DNA of 64,000 nucleotides from positions 5,010,646 to 5,074,645 of the forward strand of contig NC_087391.1 in assembly GCF_963675165.1 (NCBI RefSeq), in the 5' to 3' direction. Shown here piece after piece: positions 23,742-35,887 of this stretch (positions within the stretch are counted from its first letter, which is position 1; every line of letters starts with the position of its first letter). The position numbers and the translations under genes were made by a program. The stretch is from Halichondria panicea (taxonomy: Eukaryota; Porifera; Demospongiae; Suberitida; Halichondriidae). Under the pieces are notes generated by a model. It did no database searches and had not been told where the DNA came from. It was given only the letters and a program-made list of their open reading frames with translations.

Positions 23742-26700
23742 ATGTGGAGCACTGTAAAGGAGAGGTAAGCGCTCTATTATCCTGTGTACTATACCTACCC
23801 TCAATATTCCTAACCTTCCCCTTTGTCACACTTGCAGGTCATCCATTTCCCACGTTCCTTCCTTGCCTGCCATCAGCAATGTTGGTAACCATAGTGTTGA
23901 GGTACCCAGCCCCACCCCCTTCAAAGGTAGCAGCATGGAGAAGAGAATGATGACACTGGAACTCTCCAACAAAGCTCTACTGGAGGAAATGATGCACGTC
24001 CATGCAGCTTTGCGCAAAGAGAAGGAGGAAACGAAACAATCGCTTTCTGAATTGCTGCACGAGACGAGTCGACAGTTGCAGGCCAACTGGCAGGGCACGT
24101 ACGAGGATACAATATCACAGAGCCGGAGAGTGGCAGACCGACTAGCCAGACTGGAGCGATCACTCCTCAGTGTGGAGGGGATAGTCGCACTGGAGAGAAC
24201 AGGGAAAGAAAAACAAGAGGTCTGGCTCAAAGATAGGTAAGTGATCACTCCTCATGGGATATTTATTTAGGACATCACTGCATTAACTTTTGTACACAAA
24301 ATGTATCCTTTTCGTTCAATTTAGAGTATGTATTTTTTCCACATAAAATTACGAGGTTGTGTACTTATTAATTGTTGCTCTCCAGTTTCTCCAGTCTCCA
24401 CGAGCATGTCTCCTGGCTGACCAAGAAGATAGACAGCAGTGTCAGTGAGCTCAGTAACACACTCAAGAGTTTGGACGACTCTTCCACTAGCAAACACGCC
24501 AAGCTTGTCACCATGGTTACCACCACCCTTGAGAGTAGACAGGCACCATTGGAAATAAGAGTTATACAATTAGAAAAAGTAGTGAAATTTTCATTTTGTT
24601 AGACTTTGTGTGTGTGATTTTATAATTATATAGGTGGTGTTTGAAGACCGAAATTCTTCTAAGCAGCTGTCTGCAACTGTTGGTCAAACGAAGGACAAAC
24701 TAAATGCTCTCTCTGAATCCTATAGTGTGAGCTTTTTATATAGTAATGCCAATTTTTTGGGAGGTGGAAAATACAACTTTTTAGACAACTCATTGACACT
24801 GTACGACTTCGTACGTATTTCATGTTCATTGTACCATACGTGCGTATGTAGGTTGATCACAGGGAGTGTCAGGTGGAGCTGGACTCACTGAGGGATTCTC
24901 TCAAAGGCTTGGCCAGAGAGGACCATACTAACCACCAGGAGTTGTCGACCGTCCTCCAAGCTGAGATCAAAACAAGGTATGTGTGTATACACGTAGAACT
25001 TTATAGGGCCGACTATAATTCAAGATGATTATGACTACAACGGCAACACTTAATTACTAGCCTTATTATTGGTAATCGGTTACAAGCCCAAGCATATGGA
25101 GTGGGAAAACCCCTAGCTCTACAATATCTTGTGATTGGCCCAGACGAAGACATACTTACTTGTTCAACAATAAACAATAAACATCTGCTCTTCCTCTGTT
25201 CACTGTTGATGTTTTGTGTACTTACGCTCTCGTTACAGACAGAAGGCCCTGAGTCATGTGACGGCCCAGTGTGCTCAGGTGCAGGAGTTGTGTCGTGGCT
25301 CGGTGCATGCTCTCAGAGAGGGGGTGCTCTCCCTGGAGGAGAGGATGAGCTCACTGAGAAAGGAGGTATGTGAGAGTGTGCTAGATTTCTGACAGAATCA
25401 TCATTTAACTTTTGCTCCCTACCACAATCGATGCTTTGTTGTAGTTGCGTGTGTACTATGGATGTTTATACCACACTTACGCCATCACTAATTGATCTCA
25501 TTGGTCAACAGCTGTAGGATATATAGAATATTAGCATACAGCCCCAGGCATGCACAGTTTTCAAGTTGTTTTTTTAGTTTTTTCATTTGTTCAAGAAAGT
25601 AAGCAAAGAGAAAAGAGCCATGCTTGACGGTACTATGACTCAAAGCGACGGCAAAAACACAGAAGCTACTCTCCAACAAGATGGCTAAGCTTCTATGGGT
25701 CCATGGGCGTGGTTTAGATACATTTTATCCGAGAAGAGCTTGCAACTCCAGTAAGGGACGTTGAATGGTCAACACTTGGACCAAGGAAGCTCTTGAGCAT
25801 CTGTAGGAGTCGACGTGTTGCTCAACTAGCTCTTTGACGGCTGCAAAATCCGGCATAGTCTTGTTCTTTTTTACAGTCTGCATCGTGGATTGAATTGTTG
25901 CTAGGGGGAGGTCTTTTTATAGTGCTACGGTCACGTGGTATAAGTCAGATATACCACACCTACTCGGAGGATATGCCCCCGTATATCCTCCGCTACCGTG
26001 GTTACATACCCCTCAGCTCTGCCTCGGAGTAACCACGGTAATGGAGGATATATGGGTGCATATCCTCCTCTTAGGTGTGGTATATATATTCTATACTTAT
26101 TGTGTGCAAGAGATCTGTCCTGCCCACGCAAATCCTTTACATCAAGGTGGTGTATGTGGAAGTGGTCTGGATCATCATTTAACTTTTTGCTCCCTACCAT
26201 AATCAATGCTTTGTTGTAGTTACATGTGTACTATGGATGTTTATTGTGTGCAAGAGATCTGTCCTGCCCACTCAAATCCTTTACATCAAGGTGGTGTATG
26301 TGGAAGTACAGTATAATAGCATAGTACACACGCAACTACAACAAAGCGGTAGAGAGCAAAACGTTAAATGATGATCCTGACCACTTCCACATACACCACC
26401 TTGATGTAAAGGATTTGAGTGGGCAGGACAGATCTCTTGCACACGACACCCACCCACCCACCCCCCCACACACACACACACACACACACACCACACACAC
26501 ATATACAGGTACACATTGGGCATGAACAGCAAGTGGCTTACTGTCAGGAGATTGGGCAGAGATTACAAGCTGACCTCAACATTCAATTGAGCTCCCTCCA
26601 ACACCACCACCAGCAAGTTACCAAGGAACTCACCAAAGTTCACTCAACTGGAACCTTTCTAACCACCATTGCCGAAGAAGACACCATCAACGGAAGTCCT

Positions 26701-27774
26701 CAGAGAATAATGACCACTCAACCTAGTCGGGGGACCGAAGAGAGTCTACAAACAGTTGAGCAGAGTCAAAAATTGCTCGCTCAGAGTAAGCTATTGCTGG
26801 ATCGAACTGAGGATTTGGAAACGAGTCGTGATGTAAACAAACAAGTGCTTGAACAGTTGCAATCGAATTTAAAGCAAAGTGAACAGTTACTCGACGATAG
26901 TAAACTAGTACAGTCTCATCTTGAGCAGAGCCAACAAATGCGTACACGTACAAACCTTGATCAAAGTAGCCAAGTGCTGGAACAAGTACAGACAAAACTG
27001 ACTCAAAGCAAAGACGTGCTCGATCAAGTGCAGTCTACACTCAATCAAAGCAAGCAAGTTCTCGATCAGTTAAAATCACAATTAGATGAAACAAAGCAAG
27101 CATCAAGTCAAGTACAGTTGAACCTGAATCACAGCAAAGCGGTTCTCCAACAGCTACAGTCAAATGTGGACCAAGATGAAACAACCTCAAATCTTAATCG
27201 AGATAACTCTGAACAAAAAGAGACAAACACTCAATCAGACAGTATGGAGGCACCAGAATCGGAGAATGACCATCTATCACATTCAGAACCAGATGAAATT
27301 GGTATAAAAACTCTTGAATTGGAAACTGAGCCAACTGACCATGAGGCTAAGGAGGCACCCGATGGCCTAGTCTCCTCCACAGGAGGAAGTGGGCGTGGGG
27401 ACGAGGCTACCAATGACCAGTCTCTCTCAGAGCTAGAGAAGAGCTCAACTCCTGAGGCTACACCACCAGATGATGATGATGACATACCACCATCGTCTCT
27501 CAGCCGTACACACTTGTGGCTCTCCTCAACTAAACCCACCCTCTCCACACCCACACCCTCACATACCCCACCCACACAGCTCACACCCTCACAAACCCCA
27601 CCCACCTCGGACCAACTTATCGACGATACGCATGAAACAAGAACAATTTATAGTGATCAAGCTGAAGATAATGGTGACAACATCACCCAAGCTAAAAGTA
27701 ACTCTGAGACTAGCTCAACTTCTGATGACAATTTAGTGTTCACTGAACAGGAGATAGCTAGAGGAAATATCTAA
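23742..27774 (+). CDS. Coiled-coil protein with 14-residue C-terminal repeats
   Basis: Exons 23742-23764, 23838-24236, 24386-24578, 24634-24726, 24852-24976, 25239-25365, 26509-27774 join to one frame of 741 residues ending TAA. The start ATG gives MWSTVKERSSISH; the first exon is only 23 bases. Residues about 40-320 are rich in heptad-like Leu/Glu/Lys/Gln. In the last exon, residues about 420-540 repeat a 14-residue unit of the form LDQVQSTLNQSKQV. The rest is acidic and Ser/Thr/Pro-rich with no domain. No signal peptide or TM segment. It is probably a cytoplasmic or cytoskeletal coiled-coil protein; I do not recognise the family. Intron 6 is crowded with repeats and ends in a CA tract. Confidence 0.8.
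25394..26440. repeat. Nested direct and inverted repeats in coiled-coil gene intron
   Basis: A block running from GTGTGCAAGAGATCTGTCC to GTGTACTATGGATGTTT occurs at about 26105-26241. Its right part also lies at 25394-25472, its left part at about 26247-26306, and a nearly complete inverted copy at about 26321-26440. Copies are over 90 percent alike by eye. No coding sense. Confidence 0.85.
25949..26084. repeat. Hairpin (foldback) element of about 136 bp
   Basis: Arms from TATACCACACCTACTCGGAGG on the left and its complement on the right are nearly self-complementary for about 55 bases, with a loop of about 23 bases around 26015. Likely a small foldback transposon remnant. Confidence 0.85.
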
Positions 27775-27956
27775 TTAAATGACTGGTGTATGATAATTAT
27801 ATAATACTACCTTGTTGCTATTCAAACTTATAATTATTGTACAAAAAACATAATTATATTAACATAATTATATTAACATAATTATAAGTGTGATAGAGTA
27901 AATGATTGTACTACAATATGAGCTAGTAGCAACAAAATACACACAGTTTCAGTTTT

Positions 27957-30900
27957 CTAGTCTTGTTCAGTATTCCCTCCAGCACTTTTCCTGGTCAGCC
28001 GTGGCCTCTTTGGAGGGGAAGCCCCTGATTCTTTCTCTCGTTTATTACTGCCTTCACCCTCGGCCTTTTTCCCCTCAGTCTTAATCAAAGCAGCTACCAC
28101 TGCAGACGGTTTCGGCAAACTCGGAGAAATCTGTGGTGTAAGCAAACTTCCGAGGTTGCTGAGCAGGGGCTTAACTCCACCAGACGAGCTGGCAGACAAG
28201 CTCAGCTGCTGTCGTCCTGCAGCAGTGACCAGCTGTTGTGCGTACTGGAGATGAAGAGCATTTCGTGAGGCACCACTCAGGCGAGGGTCACGGAGTACAA
28301 TCGGCTTGGAAGGCGGCTTGGAAGGTTCAATCTTCTTAGGGGAGGGATTTTCGGGTGCTTCTTTCGATTTTTTGGTCGTATCGGTGGCACTGGTTTTTGG
28401 AGGAGGAGGAGGAGGAGGTGCAGGTTCGGCCGTGGGTGTACTCTTTCCAGAGGTGGGCGGAGATTGTCCGAGGGAGAGTCCGACATCAACGGTAGGAGAT
28501 GTGACGATGGAGAGGGGAGTGAGCATAGAGGAGGGGATCATGACACGAGGGGAGGGGGGCTTTGGCTTGGAGGGGGCAGCTGGTTGAGACGAAGGATTTT
28601 CTGCATGTGTGTGTGTGTGTGTGGGGGTGGTTAAATACATGTAACATAATCATGCATTCTGTAATCCAGTAACTAAGCACAAAAAATGTGTAAGTCTGTG
28701 TTTTTGTGTGTGGCTAAGTGAATATGGCACAAGTGTGTGTGTGTGTGTGTGTGGTGTACAAAGTACCAGCAGGCCAGACTACATGTGCCGTGGTTCATAT
28801 CAAGTATTTCCTGTGCACTTTAATTGTTTGTGGAGACATTCCATATATAGCCCTAGAAAGGAGCAGTGTCTGACCATGCACACGTCTGAGGCTAGCTCCC
28901 ACAGCCCACAGCTAGGAAATACGAGACTGAAATATGAATACTACACTTCACTATCATCCAGGGATGAGCTAAGAATTGTTTTAATTGGTGGTGGCTTTTC
29001 AATCCTCATCATCAACATAATTACAACATGCGGTAAACTACGTACAAGAGGTGATGACCACTGATCACCTACCAGTGTGGGCACATCCCTGCACTACAAC
29101 AAAAAGCTACTGTAGGTGTACCTTTGGAGTCCTGAGTTTCTGTCCCGGCCTCTTGGTCACCTCCAGTTTCAGATCTCCTGAGGAGAGAACATTTCTCCAT
29201 TACAAGCCATTGTAATTATTTAGGCAGAAGCATAAATACTTAGTGGATGATAATATAATCATAGATTTTAGAAGCACAGTGAAGAGATTTAAGAGACACA
29301 GGACTCTCTATAATTAAGGTAGACAGAAAAGTTAACAGATAAAAGTAGCTTGGGGAGTAGTTTCAGTATCCTCTCACTACTTATGGGCGGTCATAACTTC
29401 ACTAAAAAGCACTCAATATCAAAACTAAGAGATGCATTCTGTAGCTCTTTGAAAGGCCTATCACATGGTACGCTCAGATCAAAGTTCTATGAGGCCAAAA
29501 ACTCTATCAAAACTTACTTGTGGGTACGAGCAAAGGTATTGAGAACAGCGTCTACCTCACCAGGGTTGGGGATGGTGGTCTGCCTACAGGGAAACAAGAT
29601 CATATAACAAGCGATAGATTTTGCCCTATAAAGTATCACTGAGTGATCTATAGCACAAAATGCACTTGAATTATGGAACGCTCTAAACTCAATTCAGAGT
29701 TAGGTAGCAAATATGGAATTTCATGGTATTCATGATTGGACACGATTTGGAAAATTGGACAAAATTATATGGAGCTCACACACATTATGTATATGTGCCC
29801 ACCCATAGACTACCGCAGGCTCACCTGGCTTTGATTAGCGTGGAGGCAGCCAGCTGAGTGGACTTGCCAAAGCGACAACGCAGTTTATATGTCGAGGCCA
29901 GTTTAGACAACTCTGCCCTTTCCTCACTACCCATAGGAGGCAGTATGAGCCTGCATGGGGAGGTTAGAAAGATAACAAGAAGACAAATACGTGATCTCGT
30001 TAGCATAAACTTTTGTTTAATATACAAAGGTGGTCTTTGTTGATGGGGATATACCGGACATGAAATGGCCTCTAAAAGCATTTCGTTGAATGTTTGTGTG
30101 TTGACTGCTAACCGGAAGCCACGCCTTTAATCTTTGTACGTTATAGATTCTAATTAAAAAACAATTTTCGTTGAATTAATTTTTGTGTAGGATTGCTAAC
30201 CCACGAAAACTAAGCCCCTCGAAATGTTCGAACATACGGTAATACATGTACACTGGGACCGGGGAGCCTGGCCTTATACATTTATCACTAGCTGTGGCTG
30301 GTAAGAGTGGTTTCAGTGTACTCACTCACTCTTGGCGGTCGGTGTCTTTGACAAAGTCTACGAGGATCTGATTAATCCTGAGCATGAACTCGAGGTCAGG
30401 TGATCCGCATCCCTGGGGGGGTGTGGTTGTGGGGAGTGTGTAAAAATGACAGGGGCTTACTCTTGAGAGATAGGAGAAAGTGTCATAGTCAGTTGCATTG
30501 ACCTTCACGTCCCACCATTGCTCAGTCTTCCTTCTCTGTACTGTCTCATACGCTGTGTGAGTAAGGAGGTATTGTGCAAATAGTCTGTAACTATAGGAAC
30601 TACACGCAAACTTGACATGTCCAAAAATTGTATGCAGTGAAAAACATAGGTCGAGTACAAATCTACCCAGAAATGGTTTTTTAACATTGTATCAGTGTGC
30701 ATGGAGATATATCAGTGGGAGATATATCAGTGTGGAGATATTGAGGACAAATGGGTGAAGAGAGAGTGGGGGTAGAGAGTGGGGAAGGGGGGTAGTGGGG
30801 AGGGGGTAGTGGAAAAGGGGGGTAGTGGAGAAGGGGGTAGTGGAGAAGGGGGTAATGGGGAAGACACCTGTGTTATGTGTATGTGGAAGACATTACTTGA

Positions 30901-31935
30901 TAGTTTCTTTCCTAGTCTCTTCACTTGCTTCTTAGTTGTCTTGTGGCTCAGTTCAACTTGTGCTACCTTCCTGTCTGAAAGTCAACAATAAAGCCTTTAT
31001 TCCACACATCACAAACACACCAGTGCTCTTGACTGCTTCTGTTTGGTATCGTGTTAGTAGCTCCATACGGCTTGCAAGGAGGCCATTCTCTGAAGGAAGA
31101 GGAAGTTAAAGGTCGGATACACCCTATCAACTTGTGCCTTGTTTAATAGTCCGTATTGAAAATGACCAATTTTCAAAACTAAAATTGGTATACAGGTAGG
31201 ATACACTTTACTCCTGCCGTAAATAGCTCTTTCGTGACAGTGGTAAAATAATACGTTGTGACAGAAATTTTTCTCAAGCTGGAAACTAGGCCCTGGCAAA
31301 TTCTGCTCCTTTTTCTGCCTATTATGCTTTTGAGCAGTGCCCCAAATTCAGCCTATTATGCTTGTCGAAAGAACCCATTATGCCCGACATTGACGTCCTT
31401 TTTTCAGCAGTAGTAGTAGCCAAAAAATTATCTTTTGTTGTATTGTACATTTGTAACATAACTGAAGATTCAACATAATCTTCTAGATGTGAAAGAGTCA
31501 TTTAAAAGAGAAAAAAAACACGTTCAGCAACAGTAGAGGACCGTTGTATTTGTACCAAATTGACCAAATTCAAAATTTTAACCCTATTATGCCCTAATCA
31601 TGCCAGCATAATGACCTAACCTATTATGCCCCAAATTATGCCGGCATAATTTGCCAGGGCCTACTGGAAACACACCAATAAAAGCCAGTTTCAGGAGCGT
31701 CTGCATTTCCTGACACACAGTGACTAATCCGAGCAGAGGACCGTCCCCTGAACCCTTCAGTGAGCATAGTTGGAGGGTGGACTCCAGTCGACTGTCGAGA
31801 GCTCTGAATGAATCTGGGAGAGCCAGTCCAGGAAGGATAAGCTCAGCTGAGAAAAGGAATAATAGGATCACGCATTACATGTTAGAGGATCAAGCGCTTA
31901 CATTTCTCTAGTCTCAGAGTGTTAGAAGATGCCAT
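27957..31935 (-). CDS. R3H-like domain protein with Pro-rich nuclear-type tail
   Basis: Ten exons (transcript order): 31935-31902, 31846-31676, 31089-31021, 30974-30897, 30552-30461, 30412-30330, 29950-29825, 29583-29518, 29177-29122, 28600-27957; 472 residues, frame kept at all nine joins, stop TAG. It starts MASSNTLRLEK. Residues about 1-145 look helical and contain a Lys-rich stretch. Residues about 150-218 resemble an R3H single-strand nucleic-acid-binding fold, with the conserved LPPM-SEER turn. The Arg of the R-x3-H signature is present (R187), but the His is Ser (S191). The tail is Pro/Ser/Lys-rich with RDPRLSG and a basic PPKRPRLTRK signal, which suggests a nuclear protein. The paralogue or human counterpart is unknown to me. 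Confidence 0.75.
30050..30240 (-). mobile_element. MITE copy B, truncated
   Basis: Read on the minus strand it starts ACCGTATGTTCGAACATTTC and then matches copy A at 61215-61491 over most of its length, including TCGAGGGGCTTA, TAGCAATCCTACA, GTGGCTTCCGGT and ATGCTTTTAGA. The distal terminal repeat has decayed. It lies in an intron of the R3H-like gene. Confidence 0.85.
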
Positions 31936-32197
31936 CATTAGCCTCAGTGACCTTTGACCCCAGATAATTCTTTTGCGCATGCGCAATGCCATTATTACTA
32001 CATGTACATTAATATTTTTTTGTTATAAGGTGATTTGATTCATGCATAATTGTAGAGAATATTAATTAAGGGTTGACCAGCAATTGTTATCTTTAAGACA
32101 GGAAAACATGACTGTAGTCTGCAATATGGGTGTTGTAGTAAGAGACACAGACTGAATAATGATTAATGTGTGATGATGCAACCAAAAAACGAGCAAA

Positions 32198-33624
32198 CTA
32201 TCTACAAATACACGAAGTTATGGTGATTTTATCTAGTTTTTCTAGGTGAGTTCCATCTGGTCCAAAGAGGGGTGCTAATGATAATGTAGCAGACTCGAAA
32301 GAGTTCGGAATACAGCATGGTTCTGAGGCACCCACGGGGTTAGAGAGAATAGTAGCTCTTCGAGCGAGAAACTCCGAATGTTGGTTTTCTGCATTTGCTC
32401 GGCCACACAAACCCTTGCAATAGTTCAATGTCAGTACTTCAGGATGGAGAACCCAGGTCCAATTAAAATCTTTTCTAAAGTTTATAGACAGCGGTTGCAA
32501 TGCACAGTCAATTATTCCAGTATTGTAGCTCTCAGCATTTCGTTTGTGCAATGAGTCTACTTCTGTTGGGTCATACATAGATCTAGTTTCCGGTTCGTTC
32601 AAAATTGTTCTGATGACTAGTTGAGTTGTTGCATTATCAGAAGCAAACTGAATTTTCGGAGGTAGGGAGAATCCTTCTATGCCTGTTCTTATCTCAACTT
32701 GTAGGATTAGTTCTCCTTTGAGTGATGGAGTTTTGACTTTCCAAGTATTAATGGCTTCGGCTGCGTTGAAGATAGTGTATCCATTTTTGTCTGTTTTAAC
32801 ATTTCCAGCTACAGCGTGAATTTTTTGACTCTCTCCATAGTAGTTTTCCCCACCCGGCAACCAGTTGTAAATGTCGACTCTTTCTTCTGCTACTGCGCTG
32901 CTGTCGTCAACAACAAGTTTGTACAGTCTTAGGTCCGCCTCGGTTACGTCTTGGTGGCCATTGAGGTCAATATTGAACTTGAAACGAAGAGTATCCACGA
33001 GATAATTGCCATCAGTTGCAGCTGTAGGATAATGCAGATATATGTGAATGCAAAGTAAAGTAACAAAGCGATATCGTCAGTAAATGTACGACTAAAATGT
33101 ACACATACTACCACATGCATACGCTCAGGGAGTTACTCAATTGCACTTCCACTTAAAGGGATCTTTTGAAATCAGTAGCCATGCAAGTTCTTAGCTCTAT
33201 AGATGAGGTAATAGTTTGCATATACTGTACCTGATTGTGAGTGTTCAGTTTCCACTTCCTCAGGAAAGTACACCACTAGCCTGCTTGTCCTCTTGTCCAC
33301 CTCCACACAGGGCTTGACCTCTTTGTCCTGCAGCAGGTGACCAGCTCTAATGGCACCATAATCCCTGCTAATTTGTTCCTTGTAGGAAGTGATTGGCACT
33401 TCAAAAGAGGGATTCTCAGGCTCTTTGTCTAGGCCCAATCTCAGCAAAATTTCTTTCTTGAAAATATTTAAACGGAGTTTCTTTATTTCTTCTGGATTAC
33501 TGCTTTTTAGACAGCCTATCAATTCAGACTCTGAATCAGGTTTATAGTCTGCAGATCTAATTTCATGTCCACAGATCCATCCAAAATTCAGGAGCAATAA
33601 AGAGGTAGTCACTAGCCAATGCAT
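32198..33624 (-). CDS. TGF-beta superfamily ligand, seven-cysteine type
   Basis: Two exons, 33624-33231 and 33021-32198, join in phase 1 to 405 residues. A signal peptide (MHWLVTTSLLLLNFGWICG) is followed by a latency-type propeptide. A dibasic site after SLHKR precedes a 113-residue mature domain with Cys at mature positions 12, 41, 45, 75, 76, 110 and 112, the classic seven-Cys knot with YCKGLCG, EPCCIP and SCICR. The segment INFRKDFNWTWVLHPE is close to the TGF-beta subclass. A secreted dimeric signal for type I/II Ser/Thr kinase receptors is expected. Its neighbour upstream has the same exon layout, so the two are tandem duplicates. The processing site lacks Arg at P4, unlike the neighbour. 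Confidence 0.93.
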
Positions 33625-34187
33625 GCTCTGCAGCTTAGTTGAGCTAATTCACACACAGGAAACTTGAAACTTCTAAAGTGGCTAATTGTATAGCAAGGCA
33701 TCTATTTATGCTTGCCCTGATTCAGTGCAATCTGAGCTGCTTTATAAAACTGAGCACTTGTATGGTTTTGTGGTAAAATGGCTTCTACTCACATCTTTAC
33801 CTTAATTAATTGCTTTTGTTTCTAAATTATTAAATTAAGCAGAATGAAGAGGAGTATTGGTGGAGGAGGACTAATTAGTTCCACCTGCTTACCGTTGCTG
33901 TGGCGAATCCAAACACCTCATTGAATTTCGCATAATTTCCTCCCTCCCTCCCTTTTATATTATTTTGGTCAGGTTATAGCCAATAGTTTTCCATTCAATG
34001 AGCAATAAAAAGTGTGCACGGTAAATATAAAGTACTAAGTGCTTGCAATGTCAATACACAAGGCAGTGGGACAATACCTGGAATTAGCAGTAATTAAACA
34101 AGTCCCCACTTCAAAAGCTAACAGTAAACTTCTATGGATTTGGGAAAATAGGAAATCAATGCAAATTAAATTAAGGATGACCAGCTC
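33625..34187. other. Spacer between the two TGF-beta genes
   Basis: About 560 bases hold the 3' UTR of the upstream ligand and the promoter of the downstream one. A TATAAA on the minus strand at 33741-33746, about 117 bases from the start codon, is a possible TATA box. No other gene was seen. Confidence 0.45.
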
Positions 34188-35887
34188 TTATCTACATTGA
34201 CACGAGTCTACTACCATTCCAGTTAGCTTATGCAATTCTAGATTTTGACCCTCCCCAACGAGGAGTACAGTTAACGAGCTGGTGTCATGAGGCACACAAC
34301 ACGGCTCAGGTGATGCAGTTGGGTTCATTGTTCTGAGTTGTCCTCGAAGTTCAAAGTTTGTAGTACCTGATGGCCAAATCCTGGGACATAATCCAGCACA
34401 GTATGTAAATTGAAATGTTTTAGGTGCTAAGATCCACGTAAAATTCAAGTCTTTGTGAAAGTTCACAGTAGTTTGCTTTATGCAACAGTTCTCCTCTTCT
34501 GGATTTGCTAAGCAAAATTCCCTACTGATTCCAACAGTTGACAGGCGCTTAGTTCTTGTGCTATTTCTCTTGTGATTCTCCGCAATAACTTTAATAACCA
34601 AATTAGCGTCCTTCGAACCCTTACCTCGTGAAGAATTGGGGACATCAAATTGCACAGTTGGTAGGTACAAGAGACCTGTATCTACAGTTTCTGAACAACG
34701 AATAACCACTTCAAAATCTAATGGGACGCTTAATCCGTCACTAAGCCATCTTCTCACGCCTTCTGTAACGTCGAATGATATGTACTGATCTTCTTCTGTT
34801 CTGACGTCTTGTGATTTTATTAACACTGGGTAGCTAATGTAGTTCCCATTTTCATCAATAAAAGTCGACTTCCAATAGATTTCAATATTTTCCGTCGGAT
34901 TAGGTGTTCTTTTAACTGATTCGCTATCGAAGATAATTTTGCGTTTGTATAGCTGCAAAGTTGCGGACCAGACCTCGGTTTGTGTTGGCAAGTGTACATC
35001 ATTGAAGCTCAGAGTATATCGAATTGGAGCGAGGAGCTCAGATAAGTGCTTCATTTCGGCACTGAGGAGGTCCTCAGGCAGAGGGGGGGTGGGGCTGGTG
35101 GGTTCGTATACAGCAGTGGTGGTTGCAGGTTTGAGTCTAGGATCTGTTTTAATAACAACGTCTTTATCGTCTTTATCGTCTTTGTTGTCTTTGTCTCGTC
35201 TGTATCTCTTGGCAATTAGAATTGAATCTGTTGGTGACATAGTGTGCGCGTGTGCATGGAGAAACAACGTTAGGGAATGCGATTAATTTCGCTATCAATA
35301 CAGCAGTTAAGGGAATTAAATGATTACCAGCCTATCAAAGGGTTCGAGTTACAGTTTGTTAGTTGAGTAGGTGATTATCAAGTGAAAAATGCATTTCAGA
35401 TAATTGCCATGGTGTTAACTTAACTGCTAAGCAACTCACCCCAATCAAATATATTCACAGAGGGGAGGTCCCCATAAAAATGGGATGGAAAGAAGAGTTT
35501 AACCTCTTTTGCGTAAAACGTCTCTTTCTCTTTACAACCATCCATCGTCTCTTGAGCCCTTTGCCCAACTACAATGGTTTCGTCTAATGCAACTGCAGCA
35601 GTGTAACTAGCAAAGTCCTCTTCACTGATCATCAGATCGTTTGGAGGATCTTCTGGTGGCTGCTCATAGCCCAGTTTATACAGTATCTCCTCTCTCAGAA
35701 CCTCCTTCCTTCTTTGCTCATGATCAGCCAGTTGTTCCCCCGGGGTCTCCTCCTCCTCGTCGCAGAGCTGGAGGGGAGCTTCTTGTGGTGAGTTGTGGTC
35801 CGGTATTGCAGCTCCTGATGCAGGCTTGCATAATGAGTGCGGCCAGAGTATGATTACAAGACACAGGGTTACAACTGGAGCTCGCAT
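34188..35887 (-). CDS. TGFB-like: TGF-beta-type ligand with nine-cysteine mature domain
   Basis: Exons 35887-35440 and 35227-34188 join in phase 1 to 495 residues. It starts MRAPVVTLCLVIILWPHSLC (signal peptide). The propeptide includes an acidic/basic KDNKDDKDDKD run. A furin site RTKR precedes a 118-residue mature domain with Cys at mature positions 11, 20, 21, 49, 53, 82, 83, 115 and 117. The extra early Cys and the CC pair, with CCIKQ, FHKDLNFTWI, CPRIW and SCQCR, match the TGF-beta subclass proper rather than BMP. It should act as a secreted, probably latent, dimer. It is same-strand and tandem with the seven-Cys paralogue. Which receptors it uses cannot be read here. Confidence 0.94.

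Noticed and set aside
25931-26219. Opposite-strand frames over the 25.9-26.2 kb region
   Set aside because: They translate the hairpin element and its flanking repeat.
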